Part shown: piece after piece, positions 24,622-33,187 of the stretch | How positions within the stretch are numbered: the first letter of the stretch is position 1 | How the letters are laid out: each line of letters begins with the position of its first letter | Source of the DNA: Lancefieldella sp. Marseille-Q7238 | GTDB lineage: Bacteria; Actinomycetota; Coriobacteriia; Coriobacteriales; Atopobiaceae | Assembly (NCBI RefSeq): GCF_949152215.1 | Contig: NZ_OX424407.1 | Location: 1,430,530 to 1,494,529 of the forward strand | Direction of reading: 5' to 3' | Length of the DNA: 64,000 nt | Program-made: the position numbers and the translations under genes | Notes under the pieces: generated by a model | What the model was told of the DNA's origin: nothing | The model's input: only the letters and a program-made list of their open reading frames with translations | Database searches by the model: none

Positions 24622-26710
24622 GATTGCTCTTGGTAATGTGCGCAAGTCCCTGCGGGACTTTGGTGTGTACTTTCTGACGCTGACGGTGGGCGTCGCGCTC
24701 TTCTACACGTTTAATTCTCTCACGCAGCAGGCTGTGGTTTTAGATTTGAGCTCAGATAATCGCTCCCTCGTAGAACTACTTTCAAACGTCATCTCTGGCG
24801 TATCGGTATTTCTCGCCGTAGTGCTGGGTTTTTTGGTGGTCTACGCCAATCGCTTTTTGATCCGTCGCCGCAAGCATGAGTTTGGCGTCTACTTCATACT
24901 TGGCATGACCAAACAGGGCGTCTCGAAAATTATTGTTTTAGAAACTCTGTTTGTAGGAGTATTTGCCCTTGCGGCTGGTCTCATCTTAGGAATTTTTGCT
25001 TCCCAACTTATGACGTACGCAACCGCGCGTCTCTTTGACGTGAAAATCGACCGCTTTACCTTTGTCTTTTCGTTGCAGTCGCTCATATCCACTGTTGTCT
25101 ACTTTGCCGTCATGTTCGGCGTGTCACTTCTTTTTAACGTAGTAACGGTTTCGCGCTATCAGCTTATCGACCTTATCAATGCTGATAAGGTCAGCGAGCA
25201 TGTAAAGGTTAGAAATCTTGCCGTATCTGTTGTCCTCTTTATTGTCTCGCTTGTGATCATCGGCGTTTCGTATCGTCTTTTACAGCATAACGGCATGAAA
25301 CAATTCGATGGGGAATTCCTGAGCGCAACTGCTTTGGTCTCTGTGGGAACGCTGCTCTTTTTCTTCTCGATGTCAGGTTTTTTGCTCCGCTTCATTCAGA
25401 CACGAAAGAGCTTCTATTTTCAGGGTTTGAATCCATTTACGCTGCGTCAGTTTAACAGCAGAGTTAACACGGCCTGGCTGTCCATTTCTCTCGTCTGCGC
25501 CATGCTCTTTATCGCCATCTGCGGTTTTTGTTCGGGCTTCTCGCTTGTTGAGGCAATGAATGCTCAGTATCGCTCTATCACCTCAGTAGACGCGCAGCTC
25601 TCTATGAGGGTGAACTATAATATGGATCCCCAGAGTATCACAACGATGGATCTGAACAAGATCATGCGATCTCGCTCTGCGAAGTGGGACGATCTGGTCG
25701 GAAGCTCCACCCAGATTGATGCCTATACCGTCAAAAATCCCGACGGCACTGTCAGGTTGATGTTCAACCTGTTTGCAGGGCTTGCCGGCGTTGACCCGGA
25801 TTCCGTCTTTGCCGGATATACCAACGGCTCGGCTGGTTCCATCCCTATGCCAATCATTTCAGCCTCTCAGTACAATCGCTTGAGACAGCTGCAGGGCCTT
25901 CCGACCATCGATTTCGGTACTGACGGCTATCTCGTCTTGTCTACATCCGGTTCAGACATAAAAAAATTCTGGGAAACCTTCTCAAGGGGACGCTCGTCAC
26001 TTGATTTGTACGGTACTACCTATCGTCCTGTTTCAGGCGGTTATGACACTGAACTAAAGATGTCCGGAAATGCCGATTTTTCCATGGTAGGAACTTTGGT
26101 CGTTGCTGACGGGGCTTTACCAAAAGGAGCGTCTCTTGAGCAATCAGTGCTCTTCATCAACTATGCGCAGCCGGGAGACGCCGGTGAGAAGATCTTCCGA
26201 GAAATACGAGATACCGCTTTTAAGGATGGCATCGCTCTTGGCGATGAAAACGACAGCTGGGGTGTGCTTCAGATTTCTTCAAGTAAAGAATTAGCCGCCC
26301 AAGCCGGTGGTACTACGGCAGTCGTGACCTATCTTGCTCTGTATATCGGCTTCGTGTTGCTCATTGCCTGCGCTTCAGTATTCGCGCTTCAGCAACTCTC
26401 AGAGGCAACGGATAACGTCCGCGCCTATCGGGTTTTAGCGGAGCTCGGCGCGCAGAGAAGCATGGTGAACCGGGCGCTCTTTATCCAGATTGGCGTCTAT
26501 TTCTTGCTGCCGCTTATCGTCGCATGCTCCCACGCGTTCGTAGCGCTTTCGATAGTCACAAAGATTGCATCTCTTGCGGGCGGCATTGATATCGCGTCCA
26601 CGATAGCTACGACCATAGCGCTGGTGCTTGCAATTTACGGTGGCTACTTTTTGCTCACTTATTTCACGGCAAGAAGCATCATTTTCAGAGGCAATCGCCG
26701 TATCAGTTAA
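24611..26710 (+). CDS. FtsX-like ABC permease (BceB-like)
   Basis: A 699-residue permease with about ten membrane helices. Four N-terminal helices carry the FtsX-type segment 'RFLIRRRKHEFGVYFILGMTKQGVSKIIVLETLFVG'. Two more pairs lie around residues 200-310. A large extracellular domain spans about residues 330-560, and three C-terminal helices end 'GYFLLTYFTARSIIFRGNRRIS'. The single large outside loop is the hallmark of BceB-type permeases that bind the antimicrobial peptide-lipid complex. The ATG at 24611 overlaps the ATPase stop by 11 bases, with a GGGAGGGGAGGG site upstream. A perfect hairpin follows. Confidence 0.9.
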   Translation: MYAKIALGNVRKSLRDFGVYFLTLTVGVALFYTFNSLTQQAVVLDLSSDNRSLVELLSNVISGVSVFLAVVLGFLVVYANRFLIRRRKHEFGVYFILGMTKQGVSKIIVLETLFVGVFALAAGLILGIFASQLMTYATARLFDVKIDRFTFVFSLQSLISTVVYFAVMFGVSLLFNVVTVSRYQLIDLINADKVSEHVKVRNLAVSVVLFIVSLVIIGVSYRLLQHNGMKQFDGEFLSATALVSVGTLLFFFSMSGFLLRFIQTRKSFYFQGLNPFTLRQFNSRVNTAWLSISLVCAMLFIAICGFCSGFSLVEAMNAQYRSITSVDAQLSMRVNYNMDPQSITTMDLNKIMRSRSAKWDDLVGSSTQIDAYTVKNPDGTVRLMFNLFAGLAGVDPDSVFAGYTNGSAGSIPMPIISASQYNRLRQLQGLPTIDFGTDGYLVLSTSGSDIKKFWETFSRGRSSLDLYGTTYRPVSGGYDTELKMSGNADFSMVGTLVVADGALPKGASLEQSVLFINYAQPGDAGEKIFREIRDTAFKDGIALGDENDSWGVLQISSSKELAAQAGGTTAVVTYLALYIGFVLLIACASVFALQQLSEATDNVRAYRVLAELGAQRSMVNRALFIQIGVYFLLPLIVACSHAFVALSIVTKIASLAGGIDIASTIATTIALVLAIYGGYFLLTYFTARSIIFRGNRRIS

Positions 26711-26741
26711 GCTGACTGACAAGAGCGCCTTATAAGCACAC

Positions 26742-26771
26742 GAGCGGATATTCGAGTTTGAATATCCGCTC
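26742..26771 (+). terminator. Terminator hairpin after the BceB-like gene
   Basis: Twelve-base perfect arms GAGCGGATATTC and GAATATCCGCTC enclose GAGTTT. The sequence ATTCCGTTTGATCC follows, so the T tract is weak, but stem strength and position 31 bases after the stop support termination. Confidence 0.7.
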
Positions 26772-26795
26772 ATTCCGTTTGATCCTCTCCTTAGG

Positions 26796-26801
26796 TAGAA
26801 T
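26796..26801 (+). promoter_or_regulatory. Candidate -10 box upstream of the EIIA gene
   Basis: TAGAAT in the context GGTAGAATA lies about 60 bases before the EIIA start. TTCCGT at 26773-26778 gives a 17-base spacing but is a poor -35. Similar GGTAGAAT boxes precede the genes at 28702 and 41810, which strengthens the assignment slightly. Confidence 0.4.
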
Positions 26802-26857
26802 AAGCCTGATGTGTTGATGTTCTTCTCGCCACATACGATGAAGGTACTGGAGGAATC

Positions 26858-27421
26858 ATGAGTCTTTGGTCTAAGGTCAAAAACGTATTCGTGTCCGTCA
26901 ATGATGACGAGACGCCGCAAAAGGCTACGTTCGCTACGCGTGAAGATACCGTATACGCTCCTTGTTCTGGCGTGCTGATGAGCGTGCAAGAGGTTCATGA
27001 CGAGGTAATTTCCAGCGGTCTTTTTGGCGAGGGGTACGGCATTTTACCTGTGGGTCTTGACTGCATTTACGCTCCCTGTGATGCTCGCGTGACGGCTACT
27101 AACGTAACAAACCACTCAATTGGCTTGACCACCGAGGGTGGCATTGAAATTCTGATTCACATCGGCGTTGACACCGTCAAAATGAACGGCAAGGGTTTCA
27201 GGCGTTTTGTGCATGTGAATGACGATGTTAAAGCGGGCGCGCCACTCATCGCGTTTGATTCGCTTGGTATTGAGTCCGCCGGATACGAGAATGTGGTAGT
27301 CATTACGATTACCAATGCGGACGAGTTTAGCCGTATTGATCTGGTGGGAGAGTCGGGTACGTTGGTGGGCGGCCGTCCGTTGGTCAAGCTCGGCGATCCG
27401 ATTCTGCACGTTTCACGCTAA
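26858..27421 (+). CDS. PTS glucose-type EIIA component
   Basis: A 187-residue EIIA-Glc-family phosphocarrier. The phospho-accepting histidine is H101 in 'GGIEILIHIGVDTVKMNGKGF', and its partner H86 lies in 'NHSIGLTTEG'. 'YAPCSGVLMSVQEVHDEVISSGLFGEGYGILP' is the domain start. It receives phosphate from HPr and passes it to a sugar-specific EIIB, or acts as a regulator. Being a free-standing EIIA, without EIIBC next to it, it may serve several permeases, as Crr does. ATG 26858 follows ACTGGAGGAATC. Its first about 28 residues are an extra N-terminal segment. Confidence 0.92.
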   Translation: MSLWSKVKNVFVSVNDDETPQKATFATREDTVYAPCSGVLMSVQEVHDEVISSGLFGEGYGILPVGLDCIYAPCDARVTATNVTNHSIGLTTEGGIEILIHIGVDTVKMNGKGFRRFVHVNDDVKAGAPLIAFDSLGIESAGYENVVVITITNADEFSRIDLVGESGTLVGGRPLVKLGDPILHVSR

Positions 27422-27455
27422 GGTTTGGCGTTTTTTTCGTTAGGGGTTTTCTTAC

Positions 27456-28550
27456 ATGCTTCGCGTTTCCAAGGCTATCCTGCACGTCTTTGATTTTGAG
27501 ACGGGTGCAAAGTACTTTTCCGACACCGCTTTGGATCTGGAAGACCGTCAGACGCGCTCATACGTGCAGCGGCGCCTTCGCAAGATTACGTCTAATCCGG
27601 AATCTCGCCACGGTGCGTTTGCCGAGAAGAGCAACTTTGCGGGAGGACTTCAGGAGTACGCCGCAGGCGATTTTGGATTCGTGGAGTTTTCGGTGCAGAT
27701 TGCTCAGTGGTTCTGGGAAAATTTGCGTAAGGCGGATGAAACCGAACAGTGCGATCTTTTGGTGGCGGACTATCTCGATACCGATGCCAAGGCATCGTTA
27801 GCGGACGCTTCAGATACAGCGAGCGAGGACGGCGGTGTTTCCAACGCGTCTGGCGCGCGTGCCGCTGATGAAGCCTTTGAGGGCAATGGCAGACGGCTTT
27901 TTGCGATTGTTGTGCTTCCGCGCAGACAGTCTTTTATTCACGATGTTTTGAGCGGCTCCAACGAGATTTTGAAGCAGGACGCGACGCTGCCAAGTCCAAC
28001 GCAAAAAGTTGATACCTACGCGGTTATTGATTTGGATACCGGCGCCATTGACTTTCATGATCGGGAGCGGTCGATGGCCGGTCAGAGCAAGCTCGTTATG
28101 CCCGAACTCTTTTTGCAGTGTTCCTCTGAGGCGTCCAGCCACGAGGTCATCAGTGAAGTCACCGAAATTGTTCAGGATTTGGCTGAAGAGTACGGCCTTG
28201 AACCTGCGGTGGAAGTTTCCCGCGCGAAGGCTGCGGTTGCCGCGGCCGTTGAGGTGGATGAAACTGTCGATCCCGTGAAGGTTGGCCGCCGGGTTTTTGA
28301 GGACAGACCGGAGATTCAGGAGCGCTATGAGGCGCAGGCTGTCGAAAAACGCTTGCCGGAGGAAATTTCAGTCAAGAGAGGTCCTGCCGGCCGCATCGCG
28401 CGCAACCACAAGATTCGCACGGACACCGGTATTGAGATTACCTTTCCTTCCGAAATGACCAATCACCCCGGGCTTCTTGAATTTATCCGCGAATCGGACG
28501 GAAGAATGACAATCTCTATTAAAAATGTGGCGCACATTGAGAACCGATAA
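27456..28550 (+). CDS. Nucleoid-associated protein (NdpA/YejK family)
   Basis: A 364-residue protein resembling the 37-kDa nucleoid-associated family (PF04245). The N-terminus 'LRVSKAILHVFDFETGAKYFSD', the middle 'KVDTYAVIDLDTGAIDFHDRE' and the C-terminal 'IRTDTGIEITFPSEMTNHPGLLEFI' with 'GRMTISIKNVAHIENR' fit the family. An acidic, Ser/Ala-rich low-complexity insert occupies about residues 110-145. Family members are soluble nucleoid-bound proteins of unclear function. It follows the EIIA gene after 34 bases that include a run of seven T residues, so some termination between the two is possible. Confidence 0.82.
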   Translation: MLRVSKAILHVFDFETGAKYFSDTALDLEDRQTRSYVQRRLRKITSNPESRHGAFAEKSNFAGGLQEYAAGDFGFVEFSVQIAQWFWENLRKADETEQCDLLVADYLDTDAKASLADASDTASEDGGVSNASGARAADEAFEGNGRRLFAIVVLPRRQSFIHDVLSGSNEILKQDATLPSPTQKVDTYAVIDLDTGAIDFHDRERSMAGQSKLVMPELFLQCSSEASSHEVISEVTEIVQDLAEEYGLEPAVEVSRAKAAVAAAVEVDETVDPVKVGRRVFEDRPEIQERYEAQAVEKRLPEEISVKRGPAGRIARNHKIRTDTGIEITFPSEMTNHPGLLEFIRESDGRMTISIKNVAHIENR

Positions 28551-28628
28551 AAGCGCTAGTTACCAGTGGTTCTTCTCGCCAGAGACAGAGCTTTTCTTCG
28601 AAAAATTCACAATCGTGTGGCCAAAAAT

Positions 28629-28658
28629 TTGGCGCAGAGCATAAAAAGCGGGTAGAAT
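28629..28658 (+). promoter_or_regulatory. Promoter for the hydrolase gene
   Basis: TTGGCG at 28629-28634 and TAGAAT at 28653-28658, spaced 18 bases, resemble a primary sigma factor promoter. It lies 44-73 bases before the start of the Tat-exported hydrolase. The context GGTAGAATA matches the candidate boxes at 26796 and 41694. Confidence 0.55.
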
Positions 28659-28701
28659 AGCGGGATAGGTCCCACGTTCCCTATATGCACAAGGAGACCC
28701 G

Positions 28702-29961
28702 ATGACGTTAAGACGAAATGCTCATACGAGCAAAGATGATAGGTACGACCAAGCGATTTCCCGTCGCGACGCATGCAAATTATTCTTGGGAGCAGGAGTC
28801 GCCGCGGCTGCGATAACGGCGTCTTTCGGTTTGCGCCCGCGCGCCGCGCTTGCAATTACCCAAAGTGATATTGATTCCGCGCAGAGCCAGTATGACGTGG
28901 CGCAAGCAAAGCTCAAGGAACTCTCAGAGCAGGTTTCTTCCATGCAAAGCGCCATGAACGACACGAACAACAAGGTCGAAGACGTTCAGAAGCAGATTGA
29001 CAGCACGCAGAGCGATATTGAGGCGAAGCAGGACGAGATCAAGCAGAAGGAAGCTGAGATTGCCGAGAAGCGCAAGCAGCTTGGTGCCCGCATGTCCAGC
29101 AATTACAAGGCCGGTCCTCAGGGCGCGCTTGAGGTTCTTCTCTCCTCCGCCTCCTTTGAGGAGCTAACCAGCAACATCTATTATCTGGATAAGATTTCCG
29201 AATCTGATAAGAAGATGATTGCCGAGGTTAAGGCCCTGCGTGACGCCCTTGATCAAGAACGCCAGGCACTTGAGAACAAGAAGGCCGACCTTGAAAATCA
29301 GAAGGCAAGTCTTCAGACGCTTCAGGCTGACCAGCGCGCGCAGCTCGATAAGATTACCGCTAAGCAAAACGAAGCCGTTGAATATGTAAATAGCTTGGAT
29401 GATCAGGTGAAGCAGCTTATCGCCCAGCGTGACGCGGAACTTCTTGAGGCTCAGCAGGCAGCTGCCATCGCGGCGCAGCAAAATTCCAATAGCAGTTCGT
29501 ATTCCGGCGGAGGCTCGTCCGGTGGCGGCTCCTCATATAATGGAGGCTCCAATTCAGGCGGAAGCTCTTCCGGAGGTTCCGGCTCCGCGGCAGCGGTCGT
29601 AAGCGCCGCCAACTATACTGGCTCCACCGGCGCTGGCATGTGCGCCGCTTGGGTTTCCAACGTTTTCTCAAATGCCGGTATTGGTCATTTCTACGGAAAC
29701 GCCTGCGACATGTACTACTCGTGGTGCCATTCGTCTGACAGAAGCACCATTCAAACAGGCATGATTATCGCTGTCGCGTCTCTTGGAGGTTCCGCTGCGG
29801 CGCTCATTTACGGGCACGTCGGAATCTACATCGGCGGCGGTATGGTTCGCCATAACATCTCGGGCAATGTCGTCACGCAAAGCCTGTCATCTTGGATTTC
29901 CAACCTCGGCGGTCTCTCCACGCCTCGCTGGGGCTGGCTTGGCGGCGTAGCGCTTTCATAG
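28702..29961 (+). CDS. Tat-exported PcsB-like cell-wall hydrolase
   Basis: A 419-residue secreted protein. Its N-terminus has a twin-arginine signal, 'SRRDACKLFLGAG' (R21-R22), a hydrophobic stretch and an 'ALA' cleavage site near residue 50. Residues 52-255 form a long coiled coil like those of PcsB/RipC-type peptidoglycan hydrolases. A Gly/Ser linker (about 265-300) leads to a C-terminal cysteine-peptidase-like domain with 'GAGMCAAWVSNVF' (C314) and 'YGHVGIYIGGG' (H372), which fit the Cys-His pair of NlpC/CHAP folds. I infer a daughter-cell separation role. Use of Tat rather than Sec is unusual for this architecture. ATG 28702 follows AAGGAG. Confidence 0.85.
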   Translation: MTLRRNAHTSKDDRYDQAISRRDACKLFLGAGVAAAAITASFGLRPRAALAITQSDIDSAQSQYDVAQAKLKELSEQVSSMQSAMNDTNNKVEDVQKQIDSTQSDIEAKQDEIKQKEAEIAEKRKQLGARMSSNYKAGPQGALEVLLSSASFEELTSNIYYLDKISESDKKMIAEVKALRDALDQERQALENKKADLENQKASLQTLQADQRAQLDKITAKQNEAVEYVNSLDDQVKQLIAQRDAELLEAQQAAAIAAQQNSNSSSYSGGGSSGGGSSYNGGSNSGGSSSGGSGSAAAVVSAANYTGSTGAGMCAAWVSNVFSNAGIGHFYGNACDMYYSWCHSSDRSTIQTGMIIAVASLGGSAAALIYGHVGIYIGGGMVRHNISGNVVTQSLSSWISNLGGLSTPRWGWLGGVALS

Positions 29962-30037
29962 GTTTGCTTCATACGCTTGCTTGTAATTTTTTGCTGGCAA
30001 TAAAAGTTATATGAGGTATACTCCTTACAGCACATTG

Positions 30038-30071
30038 CGAAAGCGGGTCACCTTGAGGTGGCTCGCTTTCG
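30038..30071 (+). terminator. Hairpin between the hydrolase and metal-binding lipoprotein genes
   Basis: CGAAAGCG-GG-TCACC pairs with GGTGGC-TCGCTTTCG around TTGA, with a small internal mismatch, followed by TGCATTTTAG. It can end the hydrolase transcript. Because TATACT at 30017-30022 just upstream could be a -10 box, the hairpin may instead sit in the leader of the znuA-like mRNA. Confidence 0.6.
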
Positions 30072-30127
30072 TGCATTTTAGGGTCCTATGAAGAAATGCT
30101 CACGTTTGAGTTAGAAGGAGTTTGGAT

Positions 30128-31216
30128 ATGTCAGAGCGTTTTGATTACACTGTGGATACAGGCGTTTCTCGTTTTGGTACCGCCTCTCGTTGCGGCGGTT
30201 ACGGCGTTATCTCTCGTCGGAGCGCGCTTGGCGTGCTTGGCTTGGGCTCGATAGCCCTTCTCGCCGGATGCAAGTCCAAGGGTGCGACTGATTCAAAAAC
30301 AAAGAAGCTGAATATCGTGGCCAGCTTCTATCCCATGTATGACTTCGCAAAGAAGGTCGCTGGAGATTACGCCGATATCACCTGTCTGGTGCCTGCAGGT
30401 ACAGAGCCCCATGATTGGGAGCCATCAACCAAAGATATGAAAACCATTCAAGAAGCTGATCTTCTGGTGTACAACGGCGCTGGCATGGAGCACTGGGTTC
30501 AGGATGTGCTTGACGGGCGTGGTAAGGATACCACGCTTGTCGCGGTCGAGGCTTCTCAGGGCATTGAGCTCAGAAAACTCGATGAGGATGAAGACGAGCA
30601 TGACCATGAGCACGACCACGAGGACGAGCATAAGGACGAGGACGATCACGACCACGAGGACGATCACGAACACGGCCACGGTCATGACCACGGAGACACC
30701 GATCCGCACGTGTGGCTGAGCCCGGTCAACGCCATAGCCGAGATGAAAAACATCTGTGACGCTCTTGTGAAGGCGGATTCTGCTCACAAAGATTTGTATG
30801 AGGACAACTTCAAGAAGGCTCAGGCAGACTTTGAGACGCTTGACGGCAAGTATCGCAAGCAGCTCGGCCCTCTTCCCAACAAGACCATTGTCGTTTCGCA
30901 TGAGGCCTTTGGGTATATGTGCGATGCCTATGGCCTTGAGCAGATGCCCATTGAAGGCGTTGAGGCTGATGCGGAGCCAAATGCGCAGCAGATGAAAGAG
31001 ATTGCTGACTTTGTGAAGGAGCACAACGTCAAGACCATCTTCTCTGAGGAGCTGGTAAGTCCCAAAGTCGCGCAGGCCATTGCTGACGCGACAGGTGCTA
31101 CGGTAAGAGAGCTCAATCCGCTTGAGGGTCTGACGGATGAGCAACTCAAAAATGGCGAGGATTACATCTCCGTCATGAATGCCAACCTGAAAGAGCTGGT
31201 TGACGCTTTGTCGTAA
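30128..31216 (+). CDS. znuA: Zinc/manganese ABC transporter substrate-binding lipoprotein (ZnuA-like)
   Basis: A 362-residue cluster A-I binding protein. The N-terminus combines a twin-arginine motif ('ISRRSALGVLGLGS', R30-R31) with a lipobox 'LLAGC' (C48), so it is probably a Tat-exported lipoprotein. The mature part begins 'KKLNIVASFYPMYDFAKKVAGD' and carries 'EPHDWEPSTKD'. A loop of alternating His and Asp/Glu lies at about residues 155-192. It ends with the ligand motifs 'DPHVWLSP', 'VVSHEAFGYMCDAYGL' and 'FSEELVSPKVAQ'. The His-rich loop favours zinc over manganese. ATG 30128 follows AGAAGGAG; a TTG at 30122 is too close to it. Confidence 0.9.
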   Translation: MSERFDYTVDTGVSRFGTASRCGGYGVISRRSALGVLGLGSIALLAGCKSKGATDSKTKKLNIVASFYPMYDFAKKVAGDYADITCLVPAGTEPHDWEPSTKDMKTIQEADLLVYNGAGMEHWVQDVLDGRGKDTTLVAVEASQGIELRKLDEDEDEHDHEHDHEDEHKDEDDHDHEDDHEHGHGHDHGDTDPHVWLSPVNAIAEMKNICDALVKADSAHKDLYEDNFKKAQADFETLDGKYRKQLGPLPNKTIVVSHEAFGYMCDAYGLEQMPIEGVEADAEPNAQQMKEIADFVKEHNVKTIFSEELVSPKVAQAIADATGATVRELNPLEGLTDEQLKNGEDYISVMNANLKELVDALS

Positions 31217-31226
31217 GGAGGACGTG

Positions 31227-32054
31227 TTGCAGAAATGCGCAAACGTCATATCACTTAAGAACGTAAGTTTTTCGTATCGAGAAGCCCCTGTTCTTGAAAA
31301 CGTTACGCTCACAGTGCCGCGCGGAGAGATTTGCGCACTTATCGGCGACAACGGGGCGGGCAAGTCAACGCTTGCCCGCCTTGTCATCGGCGAGTTCACA
31401 CCGTCTTCGGGTACGGCTGAGCTCTTTGGTACTCCGGCGACAAAATTTAAGGATTGGGAGCTTGTCGGTTATGTACCGCAGATTCCAGCCGAGGCGACAA
31501 ATCGTTTTCCGGCAAGCGTTTTGGAGCTTGTCGACGCCAGCCAGTATGCGCGCGCCAAAAAAGAGAGGCTGAGTGGCAAAGAGCGCCGGAGCCGGAGCCT
31601 TGAAGCCTTAGAGCTTGTAGGCATGAGTACATTTACAACGCGCATTATCCGCGAGCTTTCCGGTGGCCAGCTTCAGCGCGTGCGCCTTGCCTGCGCGCTA
31701 GTCAGCAATCCCGAGCTGCTTATTTTGGACGAACCTACGACAGGCCTCGATAAAGAGAGTCGTGACCATTTCTATTCGCTTGTTCGCGAAGCTCATGTGA
31801 GCCGCGACCTTGCGGTGCTTCTCGTCACCCATGATATGGCGGCGCTTGATGTACTCGCCTGTCGGGTAATCGAGGTTGCTGACCATGGCGCGCATGAGAT
31901 GGCCGGGCGCGGTCACGGCGAGAGTCACTGCGCCGAACATGGCAGCCATTGCTGCGGCGGGCACGCGCAAGACAGAGGTTCACTTGATGATTTTGATGAG
32001 GCCTACGCGCTTCCGGAAGACCATGAAGACGAGGGGAGCGGACAGCATGTTTGA
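31227..32054 (+). CDS. znuC: Zinc ABC transporter ATPase (ZnuC-like) with His/Cys-rich tail
   Basis: A 275-residue ATPase with Walker A 'GDNGAGKSTLARLVIG', signature 'IRELSGGQLQRVRLACAL' and Walker B 'LLILDEPTTGLDKESRD', then 'LLVTHDMAALD'. After the ATPase fold ends, near residue 218, the last about 55 residues are rich in His, Cys and acidic residues ('HGESHCAEHGSHCCGGHAQD'). This resembles a metal-sensing or buffering tail. TTG 31227 is five bases from a TAAGGAGG site; GTG 31224 is an alternative. It lies ten bases after the binding-protein gene and overlaps the permease. Confidence 0.88.
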   Translation: MQKCANVISLKNVSFSYREAPVLENVTLTVPRGEICALIGDNGAGKSTLARLVIGEFTPSSGTAELFGTPATKFKDWELVGYVPQIPAEATNRFPASVLELVDASQYARAKKERLSGKERRSRSLEALELVGMSTFTTRIIRELSGGQLQRVRLACALVSNPELLILDEPTTGLDKESRDHFYSLVREAHVSRDLAVLLVTHDMAALDVLACRVIEVADHGAHEMAGRGHGESHCAEHGSHCCGGHAQDRGSLDDFDEAYALPEDHEDEGSGQHV

Positions 32055-32859
32055 GTACGTATTCATGCAGCGAGGCGTTATGGTCGGCGTATTGCTGGGA
32101 GCAGTCATTCCTCTGGTGGGCGTCACGGTGGTACTTAAGCGTCTTTCGATGATTGGAGACGCGCTTTCCCATACATCGCTTGCCGGTGTGGCCGGCGGTC
32201 TTATCGCAGGCGTCAATCCCGTGATAGGTGCCGTGGTAGCGTGTTTTACCGGAGCGCTGTGTGTTGAGGGAGTGCGCCGCCGTTTCAAAGATCAGTCCGA
32301 GCTGGCCGTTGCGGTCGTCATGGCCGCGGGCATTGGCCTTGCGGGCGTGCTTTCAGGGTTTGTGCCCAACTCGTCAAGTTTTAACAGTTTCATGTTCGGC
32401 AGCATCCTGACCGTAAGCGAGCAAGAAACGCATATCATCGCAATCATCAGCGTGCTGGCGGTGGCATATGTGTTTTGTATGCGCCGCGAACTTTTTCTAA
32501 TGTCCTTTGACGAGCGACACGCTCGCGCGGTTGGTGTTCCTGTAAGCCTTGCCAACTTTGGCTTTGTTATTGCGGTTGCGCTGGTGGTTGCCGTGGCGGC
32601 ACGCACGGTAGGTTCGCTCATTGTTTCAAGCATGATGGTGGTACCGGTGGCTTGCGCTCTGCAGCTTTCGCGCTCATGGAAGCAATGCTGTTTGATTTCT
32701 TCAGGTATTGGCGTGCTGACGTCTTTGAGTGGCCTGGTAGTCTCCTACGAGCTGGGGCTGAAGCCCGGTGGCACCATCGTTCTTCTCGCCGTAGCAACGC
32801 TTCTTGTCGTATTTGCGGTGAAACGCGTGATTTTCGCCGTCAAACGCGTGCGTGTGTGA
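32047..32859 (+). CDS. znuB: Zinc ABC transporter permease (ZnuB-like)
   Basis: A 270-residue permease of the metal ABC-3 family with about eight membrane helices. Signature segments are 'MQRGVMVGVLLGAVIPLVGVTVVLKRLSMIGDALSHTSLAGVAGG' at the start, 'FMFGSILTVS' in the middle and 'VAARTVGSLIVSSMMVVPVACAL' near the end. The ATG at 32047 overlaps the ATPase stop by eight bases and has AGGGGAGCG upstream. It completes a three-gene metal uptake operon. No Zur/MntR gene or recognisable Zur box was seen near the operon. Confidence 0.92.
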   Translation: MFEYVFMQRGVMVGVLLGAVIPLVGVTVVLKRLSMIGDALSHTSLAGVAGGLIAGVNPVIGAVVACFTGALCVEGVRRRFKDQSELAVAVVMAAGIGLAGVLSGFVPNSSSFNSFMFGSILTVSEQETHIIAIISVLAVAYVFCMRRELFLMSFDERHARAVGVPVSLANFGFVIAVALVVAVAARTVGSLIVSSMMVVPVACALQLSRSWKQCCLISSGIGVLTSLSGLVVSYELGLKPGGTIVLLAVATLLVVFAVKRVIFAVKRVRV

Positions 32860-32869
32860 TACGCTAGGC

Positions 32870-33187
32870 AGGCGCGTTGACGGAGAGGTTTGGTCGCAGA
32901 CGCCGCGGACAGAGAGGGAACCTGCAGCTGAGAGGTTCCTGCGCGGTAGCGTTCAAAGTTCACTCCCGAGCTATGACCTGAACGGCGCCAAGAAGGAGAA
33001 AAACTCCTGAGGTACGTACCTTACGAGGGCGAGCAGTACCTCTTTTGGAGGCTCAGTAGGGAAGTCGGCCGCTTCACGAAACGAAGCTCACAAGAGGGCT
33101 GGTGGGAGAAAAAACCCGCTGGTCAACCGAGGTGGTACCGCGGAGCTTATCCGTCCTTGGACACAGAAGTGTTCGGGGCGGTTTTTT
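32870..33187 (+). promoter_or_regulatory. T-box riboswitch controlling pheST
   Basis: This 345-base gap is a T-box leader. The conserved T-box core (GAGGTGGTACCGCGG) is at 33129-33143. A stem I-like region spans about 32880-32990, with 'AGAGAGGGA' and 'GCTGAGAGG' elements. TTC triplets at 32952-32954 and 32959-32961 are candidate specifier codons for tRNA-Phe (UUC). The terminator hairpin and TTTTTT at 33151-33186 lie directly before the pheS ribosome site. Uncharged tRNA-Phe, whose GAA-anticodon gene is at 58276-58351, should pair with the T-box and favour readthrough. Confidence 0.93.
33151..33186 (+). terminator. T-box-associated intrinsic terminator
   Basis: CCGTCCTTGGACAC pairs, with one bulge and G-U pairs, to GTGTTCGGGGCGG around AGAA, followed by TTTTTT. 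Its 5' arm lies immediately after the T-box core, the usual overlap for terminator/antiterminator choice. Confidence 0.85.

Noticed and set aside
30425-31399. A 324-codon minus-strand open frame across znuA
   Set aside because: It is mostly the complement of the His/Asp loop and ligand regions of the binding protein; Val/Leu-rich repeats arise from the GAC/CAC codons on the other strand.
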